Source of the DNA: Bacteroidaceae bacterium
GTDB taxonomy: Bacteria > Bacteroidota > Bacteroidia > Bacteroidales > Barnesiellaceae_A
NCBI GenBank assembly: GCA_017522135.1
Contig: JAFXAB010000010.1
Location: forward strand, 1 to 36,630
Length of the DNA stretch: 36,630 nt
Direction of reading: 5' to 3'
A program made the position numbers and the translations under genes. The notes beneath the pieces are model-generated. The model worked only from the letters and a program-made list of their open reading frames with translations. It was not told where the DNA came from and made no database searches. Below are positions 17,799 through 24,595 of this stretch, piece by piece; within the stretch, counting starts at the first letter, position 1, and every line of letters begins with the position of its first letter.

Positions 17799-17833
17799 CA
17801 AGAGGGTGTCTCAAAAAACGAGACATCCTCTTG
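17799..17833 (+). terminator. Long hairpin after the ATPase gene, without T-tract
   Basis: A 14-bp stem (17799-17812 with 17820-17833, one G-U) encloses a 7-nt A-rich loop. It lies 30 bp past the ATPase stop. No T-run follows on either strand, so it is either an unusual terminator, an mRNA-stabilising 3' hairpin, or the remnant of a mobile-element end. I favour a 3' processing or termination role. Confidence 0.5.
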
Positions 17834-17890
17834 CTGTATCTATTGCTTGTGTTGTGAAAGTGTTGATAATGTGGGTTTTAACTACTTTGC

Positions 17891-17911
17891 GCAATGTTGA
17901 CCTATATAATA
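17891..17911 (+). repeat. 21-bp dispersed repeat, copy A
   Basis: A 21-bp sequence GCAATGTTGACCTATATAAT plus A matches 28010-28030 at 19 of 21 positions in the same orientation. Both copies lie in noncoding DNA beyond the 3' end of a minus-strand gene. Confidence 0.4.
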
Positions 17912-17928
17912 AGCTAACGCGATATAAA

Positions 17929-19224
17929 TTATATTGCGCCAATGGCGTCTTGATCGCCGGCAATGGCAAAGTATAGGTTGTCGGGGTGCAGATGAGTGCG
18001 TGCTACCCGCAGGAGATCGTCGGCAGTGGCAGTACGGATAATTTCATCTTCGGTGTTGAAGTAGTTGAGAGGAGTGCCCGATATGATAGAAGATACAAAA
18101 TAGTCGCTCATAGAGAATGGGCTGTCTAAAGCTCTTGCACGCCTGCCTTGCAGATAGTTGCGAGCCGTTTCGAGTTCGTCGTGAGGTATAGGATTGTTGC
18201 ATAACTGCAACATTTCGTTGCGTACCTCTTCGATGAGGGGTTGAGTGTATTGTGTGCCTGTTTCGGTGACGATAGTGAAGTATGCCCCCTTGCGCATAGA
18301 AACGATGTGCGATGATATGCCGTAGGTGTAGCCTTTCTCTTCGCGAATGTTGGTCATGAGTCGACTGCCAAAGTATCCACCCAAAACGAGATTGAGCATT
18401 GTGAGAAGAGGATAGTCGGGGTGATTGCTACCGATGACAGGAAGTCCCATTCTTATGCCCGACTGCAAAGCAGCAGGTCTGTGTATAAACGATGTGTGGG
18501 TTGCTTCGGGAGCGATAGGGTCGACGGTAACGGGAGGAGTGTAGGCCGGAGAAAGGTTGTCGAAGTGTCGATGAACCAGTTCTAAAACTTTGTCGGAAAT
18601 GCGCCCCGAGAGCAGAATACGGATGCCTGTATTGAGATAGTGGTTGATGTGGTATTGTTGCAGGTCGTGGATAGTTATGGACTGTAGGTCTTGAGCCGAT
18701 GTCGTGCGAGCGTATGGGTGAGATGCACCAAAGAGAAGTGTGTTGAATGCTTCGGCCGCAAGGAAACTGACTTTCTGACGGTTAATCTCGAGCTGTTGAA
18801 TGCGTTGCTGTCGGAGAACGTCAAACGACTTTTGAGGCATAGAGGGTGCGGTAATCATCGAAGCAATGAGAGGTAGCACCTTGTCGAGATTGCGGTTGAG
18901 AGAAAACAGCGAAATGGCACTGTAGTGTTGGGTAGTGCCGGTCTGTATCCATGCACCGTAGTAGTCGAGGTGCTCGGCTATGGCTTCGGCATCCATTCCG
19001 GGGATACCTTTGCGCAACATAGGTCCGGTCATGTCGGCAATGGCAGGAGTTGTTGCGGCATATCGTCCACCTTCGAAGAGAATATCCAAGCGACACACCT
19101 CTTGGTCGCCTTTGTCGACAATGAAAAGTTCAATACCATTGTTGAGGCGGTCGATGCGAGGTTGGGGCATGGATAGGGCTCCAAAAGGAGTTACAGGGGG
19201 TTGTTGTGTGCGGTCGAGTGTCAT
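17929..19224 (-). CDS. M16-family peptidase homologue lacking the HxxEH zinc motif
   Basis: This 431-residue protein has the two-lobe layout of M16B peptidases. The N-terminal domain (about 20-215) reads RLNNGIELFIVDKG, then ILFEGGRYAATTPAIADMT. At the position where active members have HxxEH (about 61-66) it reads AIADMTGPM, so no zinc site can form. The C-terminal domain (about 225-425) retains the substrate-gripping Arg/Tyr motif (R294, Y301 in IREEKGYTYG), as in the non-catalytic halves of M16 heterodimers. It has no signal peptide. Similar motif-less paralogues starting with a short DRTxQP segment are, as I recall, conserved in Bacteroidales, so this is a conserved feature and not decay. 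It is second in a unit after the long NfeD protease gene (24-bp gap). No catalytic M16 partner is encoded in the window. It may act as a partner subunit or substrate-binding adaptor. Confidence 0.88.
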   Translation of the reverse strand: MTLDRTQQPPVTPFGALSMPQPRIDRLNNGIELFIVDKGDQEVCRLDILFEGGRYAATTPAIADMTGPMLRKGIPGMDAEAIAEHLDYYGAWIQTGTTQHYSAISLFSLNRNLDKVLPLIASMITAPSMPQKSFDVLRQQRIQQLEINRQKVSFLAAEAFNTLLFGASHPYARTTSAQDLQSITIHDLQQYHINHYLNTGIRILLSGRISDKVLELVHRHFDNLSPAYTPPVTVDPIAPEATHTSFIHRPAALQSGIRMGLPVIGSNHPDYPLLTMLNLVLGGYFGSRLMTNIREEKGYTYGISSHIVSMRKGAYFTIVTETGTQYTQPLIEEVRNEMLQLCNNPIPHDELETARNYLQGRRARALDSPFSMSDYFVSSIISGTPLNYFNTEDEIIRTATADDLLRVARTHLHPDNLYFAIAGDQDAIGAI

Positions 19225-19248
19225 GAGCAGAGATGTATAAGACGCGTT

Positions 19249-20646
19249 TTATTGTTGGAGGTCGGGGGTGACGTAGAGTTGGTTGTTCTCGTGGCGATGA
19301 ATATGAACGGGTGTATTGGGTTCAATGTATTGTCCATACATAGAGACGGCATCATAAACCTCGCCATTGACTTTGATTTTGCCTGAAGGGGCCATGCGAG
19401 TAATGGCAACCCCTTTGGCACCGATGAGGTTGTTGACCGCTGTGTCAACACCAACATATCCATCGCTATTCTTCTGCTCGGCATGTAGGGCAAAACGATA
19501 TAACATACCCTTAGATCCTATGCGATGAGATAGGTATATGAGCAGGAGAACAGCAATGACAAGACCTGCCAGAACGGTGAGTATGCTGCGTGAAATGTCG
19601 CCACCTGTGACAAAAGAGAAGTCGAAAACGATATTGTTTATGGCCGCCAAGATGAGAGCCCCCAATATGATGACGACACCCGAGATGCCGGCAACACCAA
19701 AGCCGGGGATGACAAAAAGTTCGACAATGAGAAGAATAATACCCAGGACAAAAGCCAGAAGTTCCCAGCTCTCGGCCGTACCGCTGATGAATAGTGGCAG
19801 GAAATATAGAATAGCCGCTATAGTCGCTACGGCCGACGGCAGTCCGAAACCGGGTGTTTTCAACTCAAAGAAAATACCACCGATGATGAGCGTAACCATG
19901 AGTGCCTGAAGGGCAGGATTGGTGAGGAAGCCTGCAATCTTGTCGTAAAGGGATGGTGTGTATTGCTCGATGGAGTATTGCTTGATGTCGAGGTGGTCGG
20001 TAATCATTTGCTCGACACTCTCAACCACACCTTCGCAGTAGCCGTTGTCAAGTGCCTCGTTGGCCGTGAAGGTGAGAATCTGTCCCGAGTCGGACAGTTG
20101 GGGGATGACAACCCGCTCATCGACCATAGCTTCGGCAATGATGGGGTTGCGTCGCCAAGCAATGATTGTGTCGCCTTGTTGGGTGATAGTTGTGTCGGAG
20201 CCTTGAGCCTGAGCTGTGGCACGCATCGTCGCACGCATGTACGACTGATACTTGTCGGGCATGGCTTCGCCTGTTTCGTTTACAACGGTAGCAGCACCCA
20301 TTCGGGCTCCATTCTGCATGTAAATGCTGTCGCAAGCCAAGGCAATGAGCGCACCGGCCGAAGCGGCATTGTTCTCGATATAGGCATATACCGGGATGTG
20401 TGCGTTGAGGATGAGCGTGCGCATAGAGTCGGCGTGCAGTACCAGCCCTCCGTATGTGTTGAGGTGGAGTATAACGGCATCGGACTCGTTGTCGTAGGCT
20501 TGTTGCATGCCGTCTTGCAGGTATCGCCATGTCGTAGAGCCTATGTCTTGGTGAATGTCGATGCGATAGAGATGTGTAGTATCGTTGGCAAGCAACGAGA
20601 GTGTGCACAGAAGGAGTGCCACAAGGGTTGTGTATAGTCTGTTCAT
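19249..20646 (-). CDS. Long-form NfeD membrane serine protease (ClpP-like + OB domain)
   Basis: This 465-residue protein has a signal peptide (about 1-20) and a ClpP-class serine protease domain (about 25-215) facing the periplasm. A cluster of membrane segments follows (about 243-375: five or so hydrophobic helices), then a cytosolic NfeD OB-fold (about 395-460, GAKGVAITRMAPSGKIKVNGEVYDA minus its ends). The expected Ser-Lys dyad is present: S96 in NNAASAGA and K132 in PDKYQSY, close to Ser97/Lys138 described for the Pyrococcus 1510-N protease. Long NfeD proteins are thought to cleave or regulate stomatin/flotillin partners in membrane microdomains. No stomatin gene is adjacent; instead the M16 homologue follows by 24 bp. 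A flotillin (FloA) with its own short NfeD lies 8 kb away. A -7 box is at 20677-20670. Confidence 0.92.
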   Translation of the reverse strand: MNRLYTTLVALLLCTLSLLANDTTHLYRIDIHQDIGSTTWRYLQDGMQQAYDNESDAVILHLNTYGGLVLHADSMRTLILNAHIPVYAYIENNAASAGALIALACDSIYMQNGARMGAATVVNETGEAMPDKYQSYMRATMRATAQAQGSDTTITQQGDTIIAWRRNPIIAEAMVDERVVIPQLSDSGQILTFTANEALDNGYCEGVVESVEQMITDHLDIKQYSIEQYTPSLYDKIAGFLTNPALQALMVTLIIGGIFFELKTPGFGLPSAVATIAAILYFLPLFISGTAESWELLAFVLGIILLIVELFVIPGFGVAGISGVVIILGALILAAINNIVFDFSFVTGGDISRSILTVLAGLVIAVLLLIYLSHRIGSKGMLYRFALHAEQKNSDGYVGVDTAVNNLIGAKGVAITRMAPSGKIKVNGEVYDAVSMYGQYIEPNTPVHIHRHENNQLYVTPDLQQ

Positions 20647-20979
20647 TGTGTAGGTAATAAATATAGATACAAATGTAGTGTATTTTGGGGATTTATGGCA
20701 GATGTTTGCCCATAATTATGAAAATGAATGTTGTTGAATGAAAATAGAGTTAATGAATGTAAAACGAAGCGATGCTGAAGAACTTTTATGTCGGGTCGTT
20801 GTTTAATGTCTGTGTTGCTTGTGGCATGAAAAACCACGAGTACAAACATAGCTCTGAAACAAACTTTATATTTTATACTAAGTGTAAAAACTGCCGTTAC
20901 GTCATCTTAGAGTGAGTTCAGTTGCCCTGTGACACAAATCTGTTCCTCCGACAGTGTGTATCAATAAAAAAGAAACCGT
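20647..20979. other. Divergent intergenic region, NfeD/ECF sigma factor
   Basis: This 333-bp noncoding stretch contains the NfeD -7 box near its left end. It also has a 7-bp hairpin without T-tract (about 20818-20840, CTTGTGG pairing with CCACGAG). I find no TAnnTTTG box for the sigma-factor gene. A GAAAC motif at 20856-20860 upstream of it resembles the -35 of ECF-type promoters and could reflect autoregulation, but the -10 partner is not evident. Nothing else is seen. Confidence 0.35.
20670..20677 (-). promoter_or_regulatory. -7 element for the NfeD/M16 unit
   Basis: TACATTTG on the minus strand is a perfect TAnnTTTG, 23 bp before the NfeD ATG. A partial -33 match (TCTG, 20702-20699) lies 21 bp upstream. 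Confidence 0.5.
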
Positions 20980-21483
20980 ATGAACTCGCCTCAATTCCAA
21001 GAAAGGCTCCTCGACTTGCAGAGTAATCTGCTCAACTTTGCATATATGCTCACGTCTGATAGAGAAGAAGCGCATGACCTGCTGCAAGATACAACGCTGA
21101 AGGCACTTGATAACGAAGACAAGTATATAGACAATGTAAACTTTAAGGGGTGGGTGTTTACCATCATGCGTAATATCTTTATCAATAACTATCGCAGAGT
21201 GGTGCGTAACCAAACGATAGTAGACCAAACGGAGGATTTGTATCACCTCAATCTGCCACAAGAATCGGGTTTCGATACGCCCGATGGGTCGTATACAGTA
21301 AAGGAGATAATGAAGGCGATAAATAGCTTCTCGGATGAGTATCGTATACCATTTTCGATGCACATAGAGGGTTTTAAGTATCACGAGATAGCCGAGAAGA
21401 TGGACTTGCCGCTGGGAACGGTGAAAAGTCGTATATTCTTTGCCCGCCAACGATTGCAAATAATCTTGAAAGACTATAAGTAG
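20980..21483 (+). CDS. ECF-type RNA polymerase sigma factor
   Basis: This 167-residue sigma-70 family protein has only regions 2 and 4. Region 2 (about 10-75) includes FAYMLTSDREEAHDLLQDTTLKAL and the -10 recognition helix FKGWVFTIMRNIFINNYRR (each longer than quoted here in function). Region 4 (about 110-165) carries the helix-turn-helix YHEIAEKMDLPLGTVKSRIF. Size and layout are typical of Bacteroidetes stress-type ECF factors. No anti-sigma gene or FecR/TonB partner follows: the next gene is convergent. Regulation must therefore be transcriptional or use a distant anti-sigma factor. The ATG at 20980 is preceded by an A-rich stretch without Shine-Dalgarno motif, normal for this phylum. The stimulus and regulon are unknown. 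Confidence 0.93.
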   Translation: MNSPQFQERLLDLQSNLLNFAYMLTSDREEAHDLLQDTTLKALDNEDKYIDNVNFKGWVFTIMRNIFINNYRRVVRNQTIVDQTEDLYHLNLPQESGFDTPDGSYTVKEIMKAINSFSDEYRIPFSMHIEGFKYHEIAEKMDLPLGTVKSRIFFARQRLQIILKDYK

Positions 21484-21527
21484 AATGTTGTGTGAGAAAA
21501 GATATGAGTCAAATGATTGTATGTTGC

Positions 21528-22412
21528 TTATTTGCTACTCATGATGCGACAGATGTACCCAGCCTTGTAGATGTTGAGCAGGGTGAGTGATGGATGGCTG
21601 CTGTTGAGGTTGTGAAGCAATAGCGGTTCGATAATAGAAAAGAGTGTAGCTATGACACCGCTCATGTGGTAGCGGTGCAACTTGTCGTATAGGCGCAACA
21701 ACTTGACATGCGAGAGCAGGAGGTCGTAGTGTTCGCGCAAATTCTCGATACTGCGGCGGGTCTTAGATAGGAACTGCTCGTTGGTGTCGGGTACATCGTG
21801 GTATATGGGGTTGTCGATGTGTGTAATAGAGAAACCTTTTTGTTGCAATTCTTTGCCAAAGAAAGTGTCTTCGTGTCCGTATCGGACAAATTCTTCGTTG
21901 AAACGAGTAGCCGTGAAAGCCTTGCGCGAGATAAAAAAATTGAGTGTGCGAAACTCGGCAAAGGGCTGTTGCATGCGTTTCTCGACCGACTGCGACTCGA
22001 CTATACTGCCATATTTGTAACGAAGTGTGCACTGAGGCGAGGGAGGTGTGGCGCGAAACATCAATCCGCCACATACAACATCGGCTTTGTCGCGAGCGTC
22101 GAGATAACGAGTGATGAAGTTGTCGTATACGGGGTATACATCGGCATCGAGAAAAAGCAAATAGTTGTATTGAGCCTCGTCGGCAAGCAGGTTGCGTATG
22201 CGAGCAATACCGACATTGTGATGTAGTTGTATGAAGCGACAATGAGGAAACTCGTTGATAGAGGCATTGGCATTGCGCAGTTGGTGGTTGGGCGAGGCAT
22301 CGTCCATGACAATTACTTCGGCAGTGATGCCCGAGGTTGTAATCTGTCGTTGCAACTCCTGTGCAAGAGCCGAACAGTCGAAATTGTATGTGGGAATGAG
22401 TATCGATAACAT
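21528..22412 (-). CDS. Family 2 glycosyltransferase
   Basis: This 294-residue cytosolic GT-A glycosyltransferase starts at the ATG at 22412. It opens directly with the family motif MLSILIPTYNF, followed by VIVMDDASPN (nucleotide-binding Asp pair), NVGIARIRNLLAD, and the metal-binding LFLDADVYP (DxD-like) at about residues 95-103. RYGHEDTFFGKEL near 190 supplies the acidic ED catalytic-loop motif of polymer-type GT2 enzymes. The frame is open 116 codons further upstream, but that part has no GT homology and would overlap the promoter and start of bcp, so I reject the longer version. It is convergent with the sigma-factor gene and divergent from bcp-recA. It probably transfers a sugar to a surface polysaccharide or glycoprotein. 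The donor and acceptor are not readable, and no other polysaccharide genes are nearby. Confidence 0.9.
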   Translation of the reverse strand: MLSILIPTYNFDCSALAQELQRQITTSGITAEVIVMDDASPNHQLRNANASINEFPHCRFIQLHHNVGIARIRNLLADEAQYNYLLFLDADVYPVYDNFITRYLDARDKADVVCGGLMFRATPPSPQCTLRYKYGSIVESQSVEKRMQQPFAEFRTLNFFISRKAFTATRFNEEFVRYGHEDTFFGKELQQKGFSITHIDNPIYHDVPDTNEQFLSKTRRSIENLREHYDLLLSHVKLLRLYDKLHRYHMSGVIATLFSIIEPLLLHNLNSSHPSLTLLNIYKAGYICRIMSSK

Positions 22413-22525
22413 AGCGATGTCAAAGTTACCATTTCGGAGTGGTATGAGCGATGAGAGAGTGGAAAAAAAACCGATGTTAATATACTTTTGTTTTGCGTGT
22501 ACAGTTTTTTGCACAGGATGTGTAA

Positions 22526-22533
22526 TATCTTTG
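22526..22533 (+). promoter_or_regulatory. -7 element for bcp-recA
   Basis: TATCTTTG is a perfect -7 box, predicting a start about 22540 and an ~80-nt leader. TTTG motifs lie at 14 and 30 bp upstream and not at the usual 19-21, so the -33 is uncertain. I saw no LexA-like palindrome. Confidence 0.55.
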
Positions 22534-22618
22534 CAGTGTGAGAGAAAAACAATGAAGCGTGAGGCTCTGTTTTCTCGCAAATAAACATTATTTTTGTATT
22601 TGATAAAAAAGAACGAAT

Positions 22619-23068
22619 ATGAAGATAGGAGATAAAGTGCCCGAAGTATTGGGCTTAGATGCCAATGGTCGAGAGATAAGACTTGCCGACTATGCGGGAA
22701 GAAAAATAGTGCTGTATTTTTATCCGAAAGATAATACGTCGGGTTGTACAGCCGAGGCATGCAGCCTTAGAGATGGATATGATGAGTTGCGTGCAGCCGG
22801 ATATGAGGTGATAGGAGTGAGTAAAGACAGTGCCGCTTCGCATCGCAAGTTTGCCGAGAAACACAATCTACCCTTTACACTGATAGCCGATACCGACTTG
22901 CAGCTGAATGAGGCCTTCGGGGTGTGGCGCGAAAAAAAGATGTGTGGCAGAGTAGGAATGGGAACTGTGCGTACAACCTTTATCATAGACGAGAATGGAA
23001 AGGTTGCCGATATAATAGAGAAGGTAAAGACAGCCGACCATAGCAACCAAATATTGAATAACAAATAA
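22619..23068 (+). CDS. bcp: Thioredoxin-dependent peroxiredoxin (BCP/PrxQ type)
   Basis: This 149-residue cytosolic peroxiredoxin is full length for the BCP/PrxQ class (about 150). It reduces hydroperoxides using thioredoxin. The motif [19 protein letters not shown] carries the peroxidatic Cys (first) and, five residues on, the resolving Cys typical of two-Cys PrxQ enzymes. The later [15 protein letters not shown] segment supplies the conserved Arg of the active site. The ATG at 22619 is directly followed by MKIGDKVPE, the expected N-terminus. It precedes recA by 14 bp and is surely co-transcribed, linking peroxide removal to DNA repair. Confidence 0.95.
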   Translation: MKIGDKVPEVLGLDANGREIRLADYAGRKIVLYFYPKDNTSGCTAEACSLRDGYDELRAAGYEVIGVSKDSAASHRKFAEKHNLPFTLIADTDLQLNEAFGVWREKKMCGRVGMGTVRTTFIIDENGKVADIIEKVKTADHSNQILNNK

Positions 23069-23082
23069 AAAAAGATAAGACA

Positions 23083-24120
23083 ATGAGCGAAGAAAACAAA
23101 ACATTACAAGGTCGCGTGCCTGTGTCGAGCGAGAAGTTGAAAGCCTTGCAGGCCGCCATGGATAAGATAGAGAAGAGTTATGGTCGCGGAGCCATCATGA
23201 AGATGGGCGATGACCAGATAGACGAGATAGCAGTGATACCCACCGGATCGATAGGTCTCAATGCGGCGTTGGGCGTGGGAGGTTATCCTCGTGGACGCGT
23301 CATAGAGATATATGGACCCGAATCGTCGGGAAAAACGACTTTGGCCATTCATGCCATAGCGGAGGCACAGAAGGCCGGAGGTATAGCCGCCATAATAGAT
23401 GCCGAGCATGCCTTTGACCGATTCTATGCCGAAAAGCTGGGTGTAGATGTAGAGAATCTTCTCATATCGCAACCCGACAATGGAGAGCAAGCCCTTGAGA
23501 TAGCCGACCAACTTATTCGCTCGTCGGCAGTAGATATTGTTGTGATAGACTCGGTGGCAGCACTTACACCCAAGGCCGAGATAGAGGGAGATATGGGAGA
23601 CTCGAAGATGGGATTGCAAGCACGCCTCATGTCGCAAGCCCTGCGCAAGCTCACCGCCTCAATAAGCAAGACCAATACGACGTGTATATTTATCAATCAA
23701 TTGCGAGATAAATTGGGTGTAATGTTTGGTAACCCCGAGACCACTACCGGAGGTAATGCGCTGAAGTTCTACGCCTCGGTGCGTATAGATATACGACGTA
23801 TATCGCAAATAAAAGATGGCGATGAGGTTATAGGAAATCAGACCCGCGTGAAGGTGGTTAAGAATAAGGTTGCACCTCCGTTCCGCCGAGCCGAGTTTGA
23901 CATCATGTTTGGTGTAGGTATCTCGAAGGCCGGAGAGATAATAGATATGGGTGTAGACAAAGGTATAATCAAGAAGAGCGGTTCGTGGTTTAGCTATGGA
24001 GAGACAAAGTTGGGTCAAGGACGCGATATGGCCAAGAAATGTATAGCAGACAATCCCGAGCTTGCCGAGGAGTTGGAAGGCCTTATTATGGAGGCTCTTA
24101 ACAAGCCTGCAGAGGCATAA
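23083..24120 (+). CDS. recA: Recombinase A
   Basis: This 345-residue RecA is intact. It catalyses ATP-dependent strand exchange and promotes LexA-type self-cleavage where such repressors exist. Walker A is GPESSGKTT (about 84-92) and the catalytic Glu lies in IDAEHAFD. Walker B is [19 protein letters not shown] (start of L1), L2 is [20 protein letters not shown], and the C-terminal domain ends with acidic residues. It begins with the short leader [11 protein letters not shown] before the conserved core. It is second in the bcp-recA unit and followed by an intrinsic terminator. No recX follows. Confidence 0.99.
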   Translation: MSEENKTLQGRVPVSSEKLKALQAAMDKIEKSYGRGAIMKMGDDQIDEIAVIPTGSIGLNAALGVGGYPRGRVIEIYGPESSGKTTLAIHAIAEAQKAGGIAAIIDAEHAFDRFYAEKLGVDVENLLISQPDNGEQALEIADQLIRSSAVDIVVIDSVAALTPKAEIEGDMGDSKMGLQARLMSQALRKLTASISKTNTTCIFINQLRDKLGVMFGNPETTTGGNALKFYASVRIDIRRISQIKDGDEVIGNQTRVKVVKNKVAPPFRRAEFDIMFGVGISKAGEIIDMGVDKGIIKKSGSWFSYGETKLGQGRDMAKKCIADNPELAEELEGLIMEALNKPAEA

Positions 24121-24144
24121 GCAACGCAGGAACAACGAATGAGT

Positions 24145-24186
24145 AGCGGTGTCGGGATAGTATGTACCGATGCCGCTATTGTTTTG
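24145..24186 (+). terminator. Intrinsic terminator after recA
   Basis: An 11-bp stem (24145-24155 with 24167-24177, two G-U pairs) has an 11-nt loop and is followed by ATTGTTTTG. It lies 24 bp past the recA stop. Confidence 0.75.
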
Positions 24187-24432
24187 TGGCAAGGTGTGTA
24201 TTGTGTAGGAATGTTGTGTAATATATTTGTAATATCAATGCAATATGAGAGAAATATGGAGTGTATAAATTTGTAAAAAATACGGGATGTATTGTTTTTT
24301 GATAAAAGATATGGTTTTTATATAGATGCTACGTTTCTTAAGCATAAGTGTAAATTAAATGGTTAAGAATAGAGTTTGTAGAAATGCAGCAAAGGCTGTC
24401 ACCTGTGATTGGCGACAGCCTTTATTAGTATC

Positions 24433-24535
24433 AAGGCCTGCAGGGGCTGAAAAGCCTTAAAAGTGCAGGGCAAAAAGGCCTAAAAGGATGGCAAGGGCTA
24501 ATAGGTACAAAAGACCTAAAGAGGTGATGAAAATT
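24433..24535 (+). repeat. G/A-rich degenerate repeat tract (AAGGCC/TAAAAGG units)
   Basis: The tract is built of variants of GGCCT-nAAAAGG and GCAGGGGC/GCAGGGC. Examples are AAGGCCTGCAGGGGC at 24433, GCCTTAAAAGTGCAGGGC at 24454, AAGGCCTAAAAGGA at 24475-24488, and AAAAGACCTAAAGAGG at about 24509. The 14-mer at 24475 is identical to 16290-16303. It lies between two convergent units and is untranslated. Confidence 0.5.
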
Positions 24536-24536
24536 C

Positions 24537-24571
24537 AAAAAGGGCCCTTGGGCAGTAATGCCCAAGGGCCC
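24537..24571 (-). terminator. Strong intrinsic terminator after the Omp28-like gene
   Basis: A perfect 13-bp stem (24542-24554 with 24559-24571) has a GTAA loop. On the minus strand it is followed directly by TTTTT (24541-24537). It lies 24 bp past the stop at 24596. Confidence 0.9.
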
Positions 24572-24595
24572 ATATCGTTGGAGGGTGTTCGTTTC

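Larger units (their letters stand above)
24187..24595. other. Noncoding region between recA and the Omp28-like gene
   Basis: About 410 bp without a supported gene. The left half (24187-24390) is very AT-rich and featureless apart from short A/T runs. It is followed by a 10-bp hairpin (24391-24400 with 24414-24423, 13-nt loop) without T-tract, then a G/A-rich degenerate repeat tract, then the terminator of the minus-strand gene. Small ORFs crossing this region are not credible. Confidence 0.5.

Noticed and set aside
22413..22760. Longer version of the glycosyltransferase starting at 22760
   Set aside because: The extra 116 codons lack GT2 homology, overlap the bcp start and promoter, and the MLSILIPTYN motif begins exactly at the internal ATG (22412).
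24391..24423. Hairpin as a recA or Omp28-gene terminator
   Set aside because: Neither strand has a T-tract after it, and better terminators exist at 24145-24186 and 24537-24571.
24433..24535. CRISPR array
   Set aside because: The units are short, degenerate and irregularly spaced, with no constant repeats or unique spacers and no cas genes.
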